From positions 1-55,602 of the forward strand of contig JABFSU010000058.1 in NCBI GenBank assembly GCA_013140455.1: a stretch of DNA of 55,602 nucleotides, given 5' to 3'. Of the stretch, positions 26,040-34,467 are shown one piece after another (positions within the stretch are counted from its first letter, which is position 1; each line of letters begins with the position of its first letter). Below the pieces are notes generated by a model. That model was not told the origin of the DNA, did no database searches, and was given only the letters and a program-made list of their open reading frames with translations. Both the position numbers and the translations under genes were made by a program. Source of the DNA: Nitrospira sp. GTDB lineage: Bacteria > Nitrospirota > Nitrospiria > Nitrospirales > Nitrospiraceae.

Positions 26040-26227
26040 CGGCCTGCTCCCCCTAAGCTTGTGGCTTGGAAGTACCGTCGAAGTGACGCCACGGTAAATG
26101 ACTTTGTGTCTGATTTCAAGTGGGGCCGATCGACTCTGGATGACTTGACAGATCTGCCGGGGGGGAGCGAACGTATACACAGGTGACGGTCGATACCTAG
26201 CCATCCACTTGGGCCTGGAGGTGCATC

Positions 26228-27010
26228 ATGCACAATCTGGTTCGCGGTGCCTTTCTCATGACAGTGTGTGCCATCGTGGTCGCCTGTGCGAACGCGGTTC
26301 CTCCGAGTCGTATCAATCAGTACCTCACGTTCGACCAACCTGCAGCTCCCGAGTCGCTGCTCAAAGCGGAACAGCGTCCATTAAAAGCCGGTTTGGTACT
26401 CGTTCCGGACCAGGCTGATCAGACGGCTCCGGCGGTTTTACCGGAAGAGGCGCTCGTGCGATTGGGAGAGACGCTCAAGCAGGACATCGCGCGGGTGTTA
26501 CCGGTAACGATGGCCGAGGTGCTTTCGGCGGAAGGGGTCCATCCCCGTGATCAAGGCGGAGATCTTTCCCGGCTGGTGGGTCTGGCAAAGAGCAAGGGGC
26601 TTGATTATCTGGCGGTGGTGGTGGTTTCGAGCACAGAGCAGGAATATCCCGTCACACTCTTTTTGGGATGGACCACTCATGCACAGCCGGGTTATCGGCG
26701 GGACAATTGGTCGCTCTTGGAGTTTGCGCTGCTCGAGGTAAAGTCCGGCAAGGCGGTGATGCAGGCCGAGGGTCGCGGATGGGCGACGTTGGATCGTCCG
26801 ACAGCCCCGGGGATCGATCAATGGTACCCGGTCGTCTATCTCAGGCCCCAGGAGCCTGAGCGGCGGATCTGGCCGCCGACCTATGAGGGGGCTCCCAATA
26901 CATTGCGTGTGGTGTCGTTTGAGCAAGCCGAGAAACGGCTCGCGTTGAAGCTCCAGAATTCCTGGCTGGGTCAACTGGAAGCCGATGCGGCGGCCCGCCG
27001 AAGCAGCTGA
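26228..27010 (+). CDS. Lipoprotein of unknown function
   Basis: A 260-residue predicted lipoprotein with GGAGG eight bases before the ATG. The signal ends in IVVAC near residue 20. The mature protein begins APPSRINQYLTFDQ-like and contains VGLAKSKGLDYLAVVVVSSTE and an FALLEVKSGKAVMQAEGRG strand-turn-strand. That is typical of curli-assembly CsgG-like or lipoprotein families that test for an envelope stress, but I do not recognise a named family. It is followed by a terminator at 27055, so it is a single-gene unit. Confidence 0.75.
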   Translation: MHNLVRGAFLMTVCAIVVACANAVPPSRINQYLTFDQPAAPESLLKAEQRPLKAGLVLVPDQADQTAPAVLPEEALVRLGETLKQDIARVLPVTMAEVLSAEGVHPRDQGGDLSRLVGLAKSKGLDYLAVVVVSSTEQEYPVTLFLGWTTHAQPGYRRDNWSLLEFALLEVKSGKAVMQAEGRGWATLDRPTAPGIDQWYPVVYLRPQEPERRIWPPTYEGAPNTLRVVSFEQAEKRLALKLQNSWLGQLEADAAARRSS

Positions 27011-27054
27011 GTCTCACGACTCGCTACGCAAGTGCGGCGTTCAGGTCGTTCGAC

Positions 27055-27099
27055 AAGTCCTCTTCAGGCCACAGAATAAGTGGCCCGAAGAGGACTTTT
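27055..27099 (+). terminator. Rho-independent terminator after the 26228-27010 lipoprotein
   Basis: AAGTCCTCTTC-A-GGCCAC pairs with GTGGCC-C-GAAGAGGACTT: a stem of 17 base pairs with one A-C mismatch around a seven-base loop, then TTTC. Confidence 0.82.
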
Positions 27100-27104
27100 C
27101 CTCT

Positions 27105-27134
27105 TTGAAGCCCAAGGAATGATTAGTGTAAGAT
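27105..27134 (+). promoter_or_regulatory. Candidate promoter of the HtrA protease gene
   Basis: TTGAAG at 27105-27110, 18-bp spacer, TAAGAT at 27129-27134, about 80 bp before the ATG at 27218. Confidence 0.42.
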
Positions 27135-27217
27135 GTACCGTTCGATCGGTGGCTACCCAGCTGGTTGCCGATCAGTGTGATGTGTCTTGTGAGTTCAACC
27201 GTCGGGAGGAACTGAGC

Positions 27218-28738
27218 ATGGTCTATCGGAGTCAGCAGGCGACCAAGTTTGTCATTGGTTGTGGGCTTGTCCTTGCGGCCACGGTCGCAGGCGGGCTGAT
27301 CGGAACCCCCGCTACGTTGGCGGCAGGAGTTCCTCCGGCATTTGCCCAAGGTTTTTCTGAGATCGTAAAGAAAGTGACCCCTGCCGTGGTGAATATCGCC
27401 GTGACGGGCGGTGGCGGGGAAGGTGGTCGTCGCCGTGGCGGGCTCCCGCCCGGACCGTTCGGCGGACCTCCTGGTGGTGGTGAAGAGCCGGGTGGAGGAG
27501 ATCTTCCGACGCCGCCTCCGATGCCGCCAGGCCCTCCAGGGGGGCATGGACGACCTGAACAGAGTGCCGGATCGGGGGTCATTCTGGATCCCAATGGCTA
27601 CATCGTCACAAATAACCATGTGGTGGAAGGCGCCACGCAGATTACCGTCACGCTCAGTGATCGACGGGAGTTTACCGCGAAGACAGTCGGGACTGATCCC
27701 AAGACCGATTTGGCCGTGATTAAGATCGAGGCGAAGGATCTGCCCTCGCTGAAGTGGGCCGACTACGACAAGCTGGCTGTGGGAGATCTGGTGCTGGCCG
27801 TCGGCAGTCCGTTCGGGCTGAGTTCCACCGTGACATTGGGCATCATCAGCGCGTTGGGCCGCGGTAACGTCGGCATCGCCGATTACGAAGATTTTATCCA
27901 GACCGACGCCGCGATCAATCCGGGCAACTCCGGCGGGGCGCTGGTGAACATGAACGGTGAATTGATGGGGATCAATACCGCCATTTTCTCCCGCACCGGC
28001 GGGTCAGAGGGAATCGGTTTTGCCATTCCCAGCAGCATCGCGGTGGACATTGTCGACAGCCTCCAGAAAACCGGCAAAGTGGTGCGCGGTTGGATGGGCG
28101 TCGCGATTCAGGAAATTACGCCGGCCTTGGCAAAGTCGTTTAAGTTGCCGGAACAGCGCAAGGGCGTACTCATCAGCGACGTGAATGAGAATGGACCGTC
28201 GGCTGCCGCCGGAATGAAGCGCGGCGATGTCGTCATCGCGTTCAACGGCAAGGAAGTACAGAGTGTCAGCCAGTTGCGCAATCTGGTGGCACGCACCATG
28301 GTGGGCAAAGACGCCCAGGTGAAAGTCCTGCGCGACGGGAAAGAGCAGACTATCTCGGTGAAGGTCGCTGAACGGCCGTCCGACGAGTTGCTGGCCAAGA
28401 AGGAAGCCGCCCCGCCCAAAGAACAGGGCGAGACGATCAAGCCTCCGGACAATGTGCTGGCGTCGCTCAAGATTCAGGCGTTGGACAATGCGCTGATGAG
28501 CCAGCTGAATATCCCTGCCAAGACCACCGGCGTGGTCGTGACCAGCGTGGAGCCGGGCGGTCAGGCTGAGGCGGCTGGATTACAGCGCGGGGACATCATT
28601 CAGGAAGTGAACCACGAGACCGTCAAGAACGTGGATGAGTATCTGAAGGCTGCGAACAAGATCAAGAAAGATGAATTGGCCGTGTTGCTGGTGAGCCGGC
28701 AGGGCAACAGCCTGTTCGTAGCAGTCAATCCGAAGTAG
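27218..28738 (+). CDS. degQ: DegP/DegQ (HtrA) periplasmic serine endoprotease
   Basis: A 506-residue protease for misfolded envelope proteins. The start at 27218 follows GGGAGGA. A signal or anchor covers about residues 8-30 (KFVIGCGLVLAATVAGGL). An S1C trypsin-like domain holds His134 (TNNHVVEG), Asp164 (KTDLAVIK) and Ser238 (NPGNSGGAL). Two PDZ domains follow (GVAIQEITPALAKSF with VLISDVNENGPSAAAGMKRG, and ALMSQLNIPAKTTGVVV with GQAEAAGLQRGDIIQEV). An unusual insertion of about 50 Gly/Pro/Arg-rich residues sits at roughly 65-115, where DegP has its regulatory LA loop. A stem-loop follows the stop. Confidence 0.95.
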   Translation: MVYRSQQATKFVIGCGLVLAATVAGGLIGTPATLAAGVPPAFAQGFSEIVKKVTPAVVNIAVTGGGGEGGRRRGGLPPGPFGGPPGGGEEPGGGDLPTPPPMPPGPPGGHGRPEQSAGSGVILDPNGYIVTNNHVVEGATQITVTLSDRREFTAKTVGTDPKTDLAVIKIEAKDLPSLKWADYDKLAVGDLVLAVGSPFGLSSTVTLGIISALGRGNVGIADYEDFIQTDAAINPGNSGGALVNMNGELMGINTAIFSRTGGSEGIGFAIPSSIAVDIVDSLQKTGKVVRGWMGVAIQEITPALAKSFKLPEQRKGVLISDVNENGPSAAAGMKRGDVVIAFNGKEVQSVSQLRNLVARTMVGKDAQVKVLRDGKEQTISVKVAERPSDELLAKKEAAPPKEQGETIKPPDNVLASLKIQALDNALMSQLNIPAKTTGVVVTSVEPGGQAEAAGLQRGDIIQEVNHETVKNVDEYLKAANKIKKDELAVLLVSRQGNSLFVAVNPK

Positions 28739-28747
28739 ACCGAGATT

Positions 28748-28781
28748 GCGGCGCCGGTGATCATGTGTGATCCGGCGCCGC
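28748..28781 (+). terminator. Stem-loop between degQ and tatC
   Basis: GCGGCGCCGG (28748-28757) and CCGGCGCCGC (28772-28781) pair perfectly over ten bases, with a further ATCA/TGAT stretch inside. The following T-rich run is weak (ATCGTTCT), so this may attenuate rather than terminate. It overlaps an upstream GTG (28767), which argues for a later tatC start. Confidence 0.6.
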
Positions 28782-28805
28782 ATCGTTCTGTACGATGAGG
28801 GCGCG

Positions 28806-29744
28806 GTGCTGAACGATTTCAACCGGTGGTTGCAGGACTCGGTCTTCAAGCCACTGGAAGACAAAAAAATGCCGGTCATGGAGCACCTGGTGGAGCTCCA
28901 GGTCAGGCTCACACGCGCCGTCATCGTGACCGCGATCGTCTTTGTCGTCACGTTTTTCTACGCCGACGCCCTTGTGAAATGGCTCCGCATTCCCCTCCAA
29001 AATATGTTCGTGCCCAGTACGTTGTCCTGGGAGCCGACGGATCTCCCGACGGTGCCGTTTGTCTTTCTGGCCCCGGGTGAAGCCCTGTGGCAGAACGTCA
29101 AAGTGGCCGGGTTGTTCGCCGTGGTGCTGGCGACGCCCTATATTCTGTTGGAGTTCTGGCAGTTTGTTGTGCCGGGTTTGCATGTCCAGGAACGCCGGTT
29201 TGTCGGCCCTTTTGTCATGTTGAGCACGCTAGCGTTTCTTGCCGGCGTGACCTTTTCATTTTTCTTTGTGCTGCCCTTTGCCTTGAATTTTCTCATTTCC
29301 TACGGCGTGAACGCCGGATTTATCCCGCAACTTTCGATCGCGCAATATGTCGGCTTTGCCTTGTGGTTTTTACTGGTCTTCGGGCTGATCTTCGAAGTGC
29401 CGCTGGCGATTACGCTGATGGCCAAGCTGGGCTGGGTCGATGCACCGTTTCTGCGGCGCTATCGAAAATGGGCGCTGCTGGGGGCCTTCATCATTGCAGC
29501 CATTCTCACGCCGACGCCCGATCCATTCAACCAGTGCCTCATGGCGTTGCCCATGTATGTGTTTTATGAAGTCGGCATCATCAGCGCGGGTTTCTTCAAC
29601 AAGAAGAAACCGGTGCAGGAAGAAGCCGACGCTGCGGATGTGCCGCCGCTGACGCCGGCGACTGTGCCGGCCGGTGCCGCGCGCATGTCGAAGTCCGGCG
29701 ACAGCGAGTATGTCGGGGTGCCGACCGGAACCCCCCGTCGATAA
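28806..29744 (+). CDS. tatC: Sec-independent protein translocase TatC
   Basis: A 312-residue inner-membrane protein that recognises twin-arginine signal peptides. Six membrane segments are visible (VIVTAIVFVVTFFY; VAGLFAVVLATPYILLEF; FVMLSTLAFLAGVTFSFFF; VGFALWFLLVFGLIFEVPLAI; LLGAFIIAAILTPTPDPF; and the terminal YVFYEVGIISAGFF). MEHLVELQVRL is the conserved N-terminal signature, with Gln where Arg is usual. GTG 28806 is chosen because the earlier GTG lies in the preceding stem-loop. No tatA or tatB is in the window. Tat is needed for folded molybdoenzymes, in keeping with the moeA-mobB genes downstream. Confidence 0.93.
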   Translation: MLNDFNRWLQDSVFKPLEDKKMPVMEHLVELQVRLTRAVIVTAIVFVVTFFYADALVKWLRIPLQNMFVPSTLSWEPTDLPTVPFVFLAPGEALWQNVKVAGLFAVVLATPYILLEFWQFVVPGLHVQERRFVGPFVMLSTLAFLAGVTFSFFFVLPFALNFLISYGVNAGFIPQLSIAQYVGFALWFLLVFGLIFEVPLAITLMAKLGWVDAPFLRRYRKWALLGAFIIAAILTPTPDPFNQCLMALPMYVFYEVGIISAGFFNKKKPVQEEADAADVPPLTPATVPAGAARMSKSGDSEYVGVPTGTPRR

Positions 29745-29783
29745 CCGAAGCCTCAGGCTTCATACGATATAGAAGGACACACT

Positions 29784-30737
29784 ATGGCCCGCGAACTAAA
29801 TGTCATTCAACCGTCCTCGTCCGGTGGAAGCGACGCCTGCACCTATATGTGGGCCTGCGCGATCTGTGATGAAAACGAATCCTGTCAGAAGGATAAGGAA
29901 GGCCATAGTCGATGGCTCGTTGCCAAGCGGATGGAGCGCATCGAGTACAAAGTCCTGATCATGAGCAACAAGGGCGGCGTCGGGAAGAGCACCTGCACGA
30001 CCAACCTCGCGGTCAGTCTGGCGCTCAAGGGATGGCATGTCGGTATCTGCGACATGGACATTCACGGGCCGAATATTCCGAAGATGGTCGGAGCAGAAGG
30101 GCAGAAGCTCAAGATCAGCACATCAGGCGGCATCATTCCATTCCAGGCCTATAATCTGAAAATCGCCTCCATGTCGTTCCTGCTCCAGAATCCAGACGAC
30201 CCCATCATCTGGCGCGACGCGTACAAGTATGAATTCATCAATCAGCTGTTGGGCGGGGTGGAATGGCAGGATCTGAACTTCTTGTTTATCGATTTGCCGC
30301 CGGGGACCGGCAACGAATCGGTGACGACGATCGATCTGCTCGGCAATGTCAGCGGAGCGGTCATCATCACGACCCCTCAGGAAGTGGCGCTGCTGGATTC
30401 GCGTAAGTCGGTGACGTTCTGCAAAGACAGTGAAGTGCCGATTATCGGCATCGTGGAAAACATGAGCGGCCTGGAATGTCCGCATTGTCATCAGAGTATC
30501 GAAGTGTTCCGCAAGGGCGGGGGGGAAGCCTCCGCCAACGATATGGGCGTGCCGTTCCTTGGACGGATTCCGCTCGATCCGGATGTCGTGATGCAGTCGG
30601 ATGCGGGCGAACCCTTTGCCATGTTCAATTCCGATACGGCGACGGCCGAGTGCTATCACAACATTGCGAATCAGATCGAAGCCTTTTGTAAGAAGAGCGG
30701 GTCGCTGGTGAAAGTGGCGCCGCGGCATGCACATTGA
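29784..30737 (+). CDS. Mrp/NBP35-type P-loop ATPase (iron-sulfur carrier)
   Basis: A 317-residue MinD/Mrp family ATPase thought to carry Fe-S clusters to apo-proteins. The deviant Walker A is SNKGGVGKSTCTTNLA near residue 62, followed by DMDIHGPNIPKM and DLPPGTGNESVT. The bridging-cluster CPHC motif is near residue 233. At the N-terminus, cysteines 19, 25, 28 and 34 (C-x5-C-x2-C-x5-C) resemble the extra ferredoxin-like cluster of eukaryotic NBP35, whose spacing is C-x13-C-x2-C-x5-C. Its last codons overlap the moeA start. The setting next to tatC and moco genes suggests cluster insertion into respiratory metalloenzymes. Confidence 0.9.
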   Translation: MARELNVIQPSSSGGSDACTYMWACAICDENESCQKDKEGHSRWLVAKRMERIEYKVLIMSNKGGVGKSTCTTNLAVSLALKGWHVGICDMDIHGPNIPKMVGAEGQKLKISTSGGIIPFQAYNLKIASMSFLLQNPDDPIIWRDAYKYEFINQLLGGVEWQDLNFLFIDLPPGTGNESVTTIDLLGNVSGAVIITTPQEVALLDSRKSVTFCKDSEVPIIGIVENMSGLECPHCHQSIEVFRKGGGEASANDMGVPFLGRIPLDPDVVMQSDAGEPFAMFNSDTATAECYHNIANQIEAFCKKSGSLVKVAPRHAH

Positions 30738-32049
30738 GACGGGAGCGATTGTGAAAGCAACCGACGCAACAGAAGGACTCACGCGGCTCGAAGAGGCGCA
30801 GCGGATTGTGTTGGAGGCCACCCCGACGCTGGGCTTGGAGAAAGTGTCGATCCTCGACGCGCTTGGACGTGTGCTGGGCGAGGATATCGTGGCCGAGCGG
30901 GATAATCCGCCGTGGAATAACAGCGCGATGGACGGATTCGCCGTGCGCTGGGACGATATCAAACAGGAGCATGCGATCGAAAAGACGGTCACACTCAAAG
31001 TGATTGAAGATGTTCCCGCAGGGAAAATGCCGACGAAGTCGGTCGGCCCCGGACAGGCGATTCGTATCATGACCGGGGCGCCGATTCCGCAAGGAGCGGA
31101 CACGGTGCTGAAGGTGGAGGATACGGAGCACACCCCGGATTCCGTTCGCGTCTTCAAGCCTGAACCGCGCGGCTCCAACATCCGGCCGCAAGGCGAAGAC
31201 GTGAAGAAGGGCGAATGCATCATCGCCAAGGGAACGCAGATTCGTCCGGGTGATGCGGGCATGCTGGCAATCCTCGCGAAGTCCTTCGTCTTTGTGTATC
31301 AGCGCCCGCGCGTGGCCATTCTGTCGACGGGCGATGAGCTGGCGGATCTGGATGAGCGATTCAGCGAAGAAAAGATCATCAATTCGAACAGCTACGGAAT
31401 TGCAGCGGCGGTGCAAGAAGCCGGCGGCATTCCGTTTCTGCTCGGGATTGCCCGCGATACGCCGGAGGCGTTGAAGGAAAAGATATCCCATGGGTTGACG
31501 GCCGACGTCCTGGTACTGTCCGGCGGCGTCTCGATGGGGGATTACGATTTCACAAAAGCCGTATTTCGCGAATTGGGCGCCGAGATGAATTTCTGGAAGC
31601 TCGCCATCAGACCGGGGCAGCCGCTGGCCTTCGGCAAGATTCAGGGCAAGTTGGCCTTCGGCCTGCCGGGGAATCCGGTCTCGTCGATGGTGACGTTCGA
31701 ACAACTGGTGCGGCCGGCCATCTTGAAGATGAACGGGCACCGGACGTACGGCCGACCGCTTGTGCAGGCAGTCATCCAGGAGAAGTTTTCGAAGCGGACG
31801 GATCGCCGGCATTTTCTCCGCGGCGTGCTGACACGGGAAGAAGGTGTCTTCAAGGTCCGGACTACCGGCGCGCAAGGATCCGGAATTCTGACGTCGATGG
31901 TGAAGGCGAATTGCCTGATCGATATTCCCGTCGAAGTGGAGCGGGTGAATCCGGGCGATCTGGTGACTGTGCAATTATTGAGCGGGGAAGCCTGGAAAAC
32001 GCAGGCGGAACATACCCACAGCACCGGGCATAAGACGTCCTGTTGTTGA
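30727..32049 (+). CDS. moeA: Molybdopterin molybdenumtransferase MoeA
   Basis: A 440-residue enzyme that inserts molybdate into adenylylated molybdopterin. Domain order is correct: MoeA N-terminal part (ALGRVLGEDIVAERDNPPWNNSAMDG), the domain-II part (VGPGQAIRIMTGAPIPQGADTV), the MoCF-binding part (AILSTGDELAD, DVLVLSGGVSMGDYDF) and GLPGNPVSSMVTFEQLVRP plus a domain-IV C-terminus. It overlaps the upstream ATPase gene by 11 bp and precedes mobB by 21 bp. An unusual tail, HTHSTGHKTSCC, ends in two cysteines and several His, so it may bind metal; that is only a reading of composition. Confidence 0.95.
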   Translation: MHIETGAIVKATDATEGLTRLEEAQRIVLEATPTLGLEKVSILDALGRVLGEDIVAERDNPPWNNSAMDGFAVRWDDIKQEHAIEKTVTLKVIEDVPAGKMPTKSVGPGQAIRIMTGAPIPQGADTVLKVEDTEHTPDSVRVFKPEPRGSNIRPQGEDVKKGECIIAKGTQIRPGDAGMLAILAKSFVFVYQRPRVAILSTGDELADLDERFSEEKIINSNSYGIAAAVQEAGGIPFLLGIARDTPEALKEKISHGLTADVLVLSGGVSMGDYDFTKAVFRELGAEMNFWKLAIRPGQPLAFGKIQGKLAFGLPGNPVSSMVTFEQLVRPAILKMNGHRTYGRPLVQAVIQEKFSKRTDRRHFLRGVLTREEGVFKVRTTGAQGSGILTSMVKANCLIDIPVEVERVNPGDLVTVQLLSGEAWKTQAEHTHSTGHKTSCC

Positions 32050-32070
32050 TCGTGGAAAGGGACTGAGCCC

Positions 32071-32583
32071 ATGGCCGTGCCCATCGTGTCATTTGTCGGC
32101 CGGTCGAACAGCGGCAAGACCACGCTGATCGAGCGCGTGATTCCCGAGTTGGTGCGGGCGGGGTACCGTGTGGCGACGGTGAAACATGCCGGCCACGGAT
32201 TCGATCTTGATACCGAAGGGAAAGATAGCTGGCGCCACAAGCGTGCGGGAGCCAGCAGTGTCATTGTGATGTCCCGCGGCAGCCTGGCGATGTTTGCCGA
32301 TGTGCCGGAGGAAATGAAGGTTGAGGAAATCCGGGACCGGTTTCTCGATGGCTCCTACGATCTCATCATTGCGGAAGGCTGGAAGAGCGAAGGCTATCTC
32401 AAGATTGTCGTGATTCGCGAGCAGGTCGGCGAAGTGCCGGTCTCTCCCGACGGGCTGCTGGCGGTCGTTTCCGATAAGCCGGTCGATCTTCCGGTGCCGG
32501 TGCTCGATTTGAACGATGTCACGGGTGTCGCGGCCCTCATCATCAGGCACTTCCCGCGCGTCACGCATGAATTGGAACCGTAA
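32071..32583 (+). CDS. mobB: Molybdopterin-guanine dinucleotide biosynthesis protein MobB
   Basis: A 170-residue P-loop GTPase-like protein assisting MobA in forming the guanine-dinucleotide cofactor of the DMSO-reductase family. GRSNSGKTTLIERVI is the P-loop; VKHAGHGFDLDTEGKDSWRHKRAGAS is split across the conserved HxxHxFDxDxxGKDSxRHR-type block, and DLIIAEGWKSEGYLK is the Walker B-adjacent motif. Its last five codons overlap the start of the downstream multihaem cytochrome gene. No mobA lies in the window. The bis-MGD product is needed by nitrate/nitrite oxidoreductases of the DMSO-reductase family. Confidence 0.94.
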   Translation: MAVPIVSFVGRSNSGKTTLIERVIPELVRAGYRVATVKHAGHGFDLDTEGKDSWRHKRAGASSVIVMSRGSLAMFADVPEEMKVEEIRDRFLDGSYDLIIAEGWKSEGYLKIVVIREQVGEVPVSPDGLLAVVSDKPVDLPVPVLDLNDVTGVAALIIRHFPRVTHELEP

Positions 32584-33277
32584 AGCGACCCTGATTCTGG
32601 CCCTGATCGCCGGAGCCTTTGTCTTCGGCGGGATCGCAATTCCCCTGACCAATCACCCGAAGTTCTGTGCCAGTTGCCATACGATCACGCCCTCATACGA
32701 CAGTTGGGTGACATCGTCGCACAAAGAGGTGACTTGTGTGGCCTGCCATGTTCGTCCTGGCCTTGAAGGATGGATACATGACAAGGCCTGGAACGGGACG
32801 AAGGACTCGATGATTCATCTGTTCGGCACGCCGACCGATTCCCACAATCTCCAGGCGAAGGTGGAGTCGGATGTCTGTTTGGGCTGTCACCGGAACATTC
32901 TGCGGGTCTCTGAAATCGCCACGCGGGATCTGCCTCCACCAGTGAAGGACGTGGGGTTGGTCATGAGCCATCGTGCGCATATGGAGGCCTTTGGGGTGAG
33001 AGGGCAGGGTGAGGGGTGCACCACATGCCATTCGAGCGTGGTGCACGAAAAACCGATCAAAGGCTATCCGATTGTGATCCCGCGCGGACATGTGTCGGCT
33101 GACAGCCAGCCCTGGTATCCCGATCATCCCGAGGGGTCGGTTCTCCGCACCCGGGCGCTGTCCGACTGTTTCCGCTGTCATGACGGCAAGCAGGAGTATA
33201 AGGGAAAGCCGATCAGCCGGAAGTGTGAGACCTGCCATCTCCCTGACAAAATCGGTGCGGCCTTACTGTTCAATTGA
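32567..33277 (+). CDS. NapC/NirT-like membrane-anchored hexahaem cytochrome c
   Basis: A 236-residue protein with an N-terminal membrane anchor (LILALIAGAFVFGGIAI, about residues 9-26) and a periplasmic haem domain. Six CxxCH sites are seen in order: CASCH (34-38), CVACH, CLGCH, CTTCH, CFRCH and CETCH. The first block (PKFCASCHTITP, SSHKEVTCVACHVRPG) is typical of NapC/NrfH quinol dehydrogenases, which have four or five haems; six is more than usual. ATG 32567 overlaps mobB by 17 bp, so the gene is translationally coupled to cofactor synthesis. It probably passes electrons between the quinone pool and periplasmic partners. Confidence 0.86.
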   Translation: MNWNRKATLILALIAGAFVFGGIAIPLTNHPKFCASCHTITPSYDSWVTSSHKEVTCVACHVRPGLEGWIHDKAWNGTKDSMIHLFGTPTDSHNLQAKVESDVCLGCHRNILRVSEIATRDLPPPVKDVGLVMSHRAHMEAFGVRGQGEGCTTCHSSVVHEKPIKGYPIVIPRGHVSADSQPWYPDHPEGSVLRTRALSDCFRCHDGKQEYKGKPISRKCETCHLPDKIGAALLFN

Positions 33278-33294
33278 TACCCGGGACTCTTTCG

Positions 33295-34023
33295 ATGGCG
33301 TCACCCGTTCTTGAAGTCCGTAATCTGACCAAAACGTTCGGCGACTTTACGGCCGTCAACGGAATTTCGTTTGCCCTGCAGCCTGGCGAGATCCTCGGTG
33401 TCTTGGGGCCGAACGGCGCGGGCAAGACGACGACGATGCATATGTTGCTCGGCCTCATTACGCCCACTTCCGGGACGATCTCGATGTTCGGGATGGATCT
33501 GGAGACCCATCGGGAGGCGATTTTACAGCGGGTCAATTTTTCATCCACCTATATGTCGATGCCGCAATCGCTGACGGTCGAAGAAAATCTGTGGGTTGTG
33601 GCCCGGCTGTATGGCTTGCCCGACGTGCAGCGAAAAATCGATGACATCGTGAAGAAGTTAGAGATGGGGGAGTTTCGGCACAAGGTTACGCGCAAGCTTT
33701 CGTCGGGACAGATGACACGATTGACTCTGGCGAAGGCCTTTTTGACTGAACCGAAGATTCTGTTCCTGGACGAACCGACGGCCAGTTTGGATCCTGATAT
33801 CGCGCATAAGATCCGGGCCCTGCTGAAGGATGAGCAGCGGGCCTCCGGCTTGAGTGTACTCTATACCTCCCACAATATGCGGGAGATGGAGGAAATGTCG
33901 GACCGCATTATCTTCCTCCAAAAAGGTAATCTTGTGGCGGAGGGTACGGCTGCTCAAATTGTCTCCCGTTTCGGGCAGACGGATCTGGAAGATGTGTTCT
34001 TGAAGTTGGCCAGAGAATCATAG
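33295..34023 (+). CDS. ABC transporter ATP-binding subunit
   Basis: A 242-residue ATPase for an ABC-2-type exporter. Walker A is GPNGAGKTTTMHML near residue 40, the signature is KLSSGQMTRLTLAKAF (SGQ rather than SGGQ), and Walker B is ILFLDEPTASLDP. H-loop His is in YTSHNM. ATG 33295 fits the usual start (ASPVLEVRNLTKTFGDF). A small GC-rich hairpin (CCCCGC-AAG-GCGGGG at 34027-34041) lies in the gap to the next gene. With the 132-residue membrane protein and the permease that follow, it forms a three-gene unit. Confidence 0.92.
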   Translation: MASPVLEVRNLTKTFGDFTAVNGISFALQPGEILGVLGPNGAGKTTTMHMLLGLITPTSGTISMFGMDLETHREAILQRVNFSSTYMSMPQSLTVEENLWVVARLYGLPDVQRKIDDIVKKLEMGEFRHKVTRKLSSGQMTRLTLAKAFLTEPKILFLDEPTASLDPDIAHKIRALLKDEQRASGLSVLYTSHNMREMEEMSDRIIFLQKGNLVAEGTAAQIVSRFGQTDLEDVFLKLARES

Positions 34024-34062
34024 CGGCCCCGCAAGGCGGGGAAGGAATGGAGTGCGTCTATC

Positions 34063-34461
34063 ATGATCGAGACAGCCATCTCGTTTGCGCTAGGGCTCGT
34101 GCTGGGGGGATTCGGAGTGAGTGCCTGCTGGGGACTCTTTTGGTCGGTGTTTGCTCTCGTGGGGGCGCTCCGCGGTACCAGTAAGTGGCAAGTGGTGCGG
34201 GCTAGCCTCACCGCGGGGTTGGTCCCCCTTCTGATGGTGGTGGCGGTGGTCTGGATGATGGATAGCGCGCGTGTGGGTACCTGGCCTTTTCTGCTGGGGG
34301 TGGCGGGAGTCCCCGTGACGCTGCTTGGATTGGGCCTGAGGAAATTGCCGGACGGTACGCGTGTCGGCGAGCGGCTCGTGGGTGGAGCTCAGACGATGAT
34401 GGATACCATGTTGGGGCGGCACCATGAGTGTGGAGGATGCGGTGAGGAGCATCATCACTAA
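34063..34461 (+). CDS. Small membrane protein with Cys/His-rich C-terminal tail
   Basis: A 132-residue protein with about four hydrophobic segments (ALGLVLGGFGVSACWGLFW, VPLLMVVAVVWMM, FLLGVAGVPVTLLGLGL). The C-terminus ends GRHHECGGCGEEHHH, a possible metal-binding tail. It lies between the ATP-binding gene and the permease gene of one ABC exporter, so it is likely to be an accessory subunit. I do not recognise a family. Confidence 0.72.
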   Translation: MIETAISFALGLVLGGFGVSACWGLFWSVFALVGALRGTSKWQVVRASLTAGLVPLLMVVAVVWMMDSARVGTWPFLLGVAGVPVTLLGLGLRKLPDGTRVGERLVGGAQTMMDTMLGRHHECGGCGEEHHH

Positions 34462-34467
34462 AGCCTA

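Noticed and set aside
26145..26179. TTGACA and TATACA before the 26228 lipoprotein gene
   Set aside because: The spacer is 23 bp, too long for sigma-70 and longer than MerR-type promoters.
30625..31974. Minus-strand 449-codon frame opposite moeA
   Set aside because: Antisense to a complete moeA; its composition is typical of a GC-rich shadow frame.
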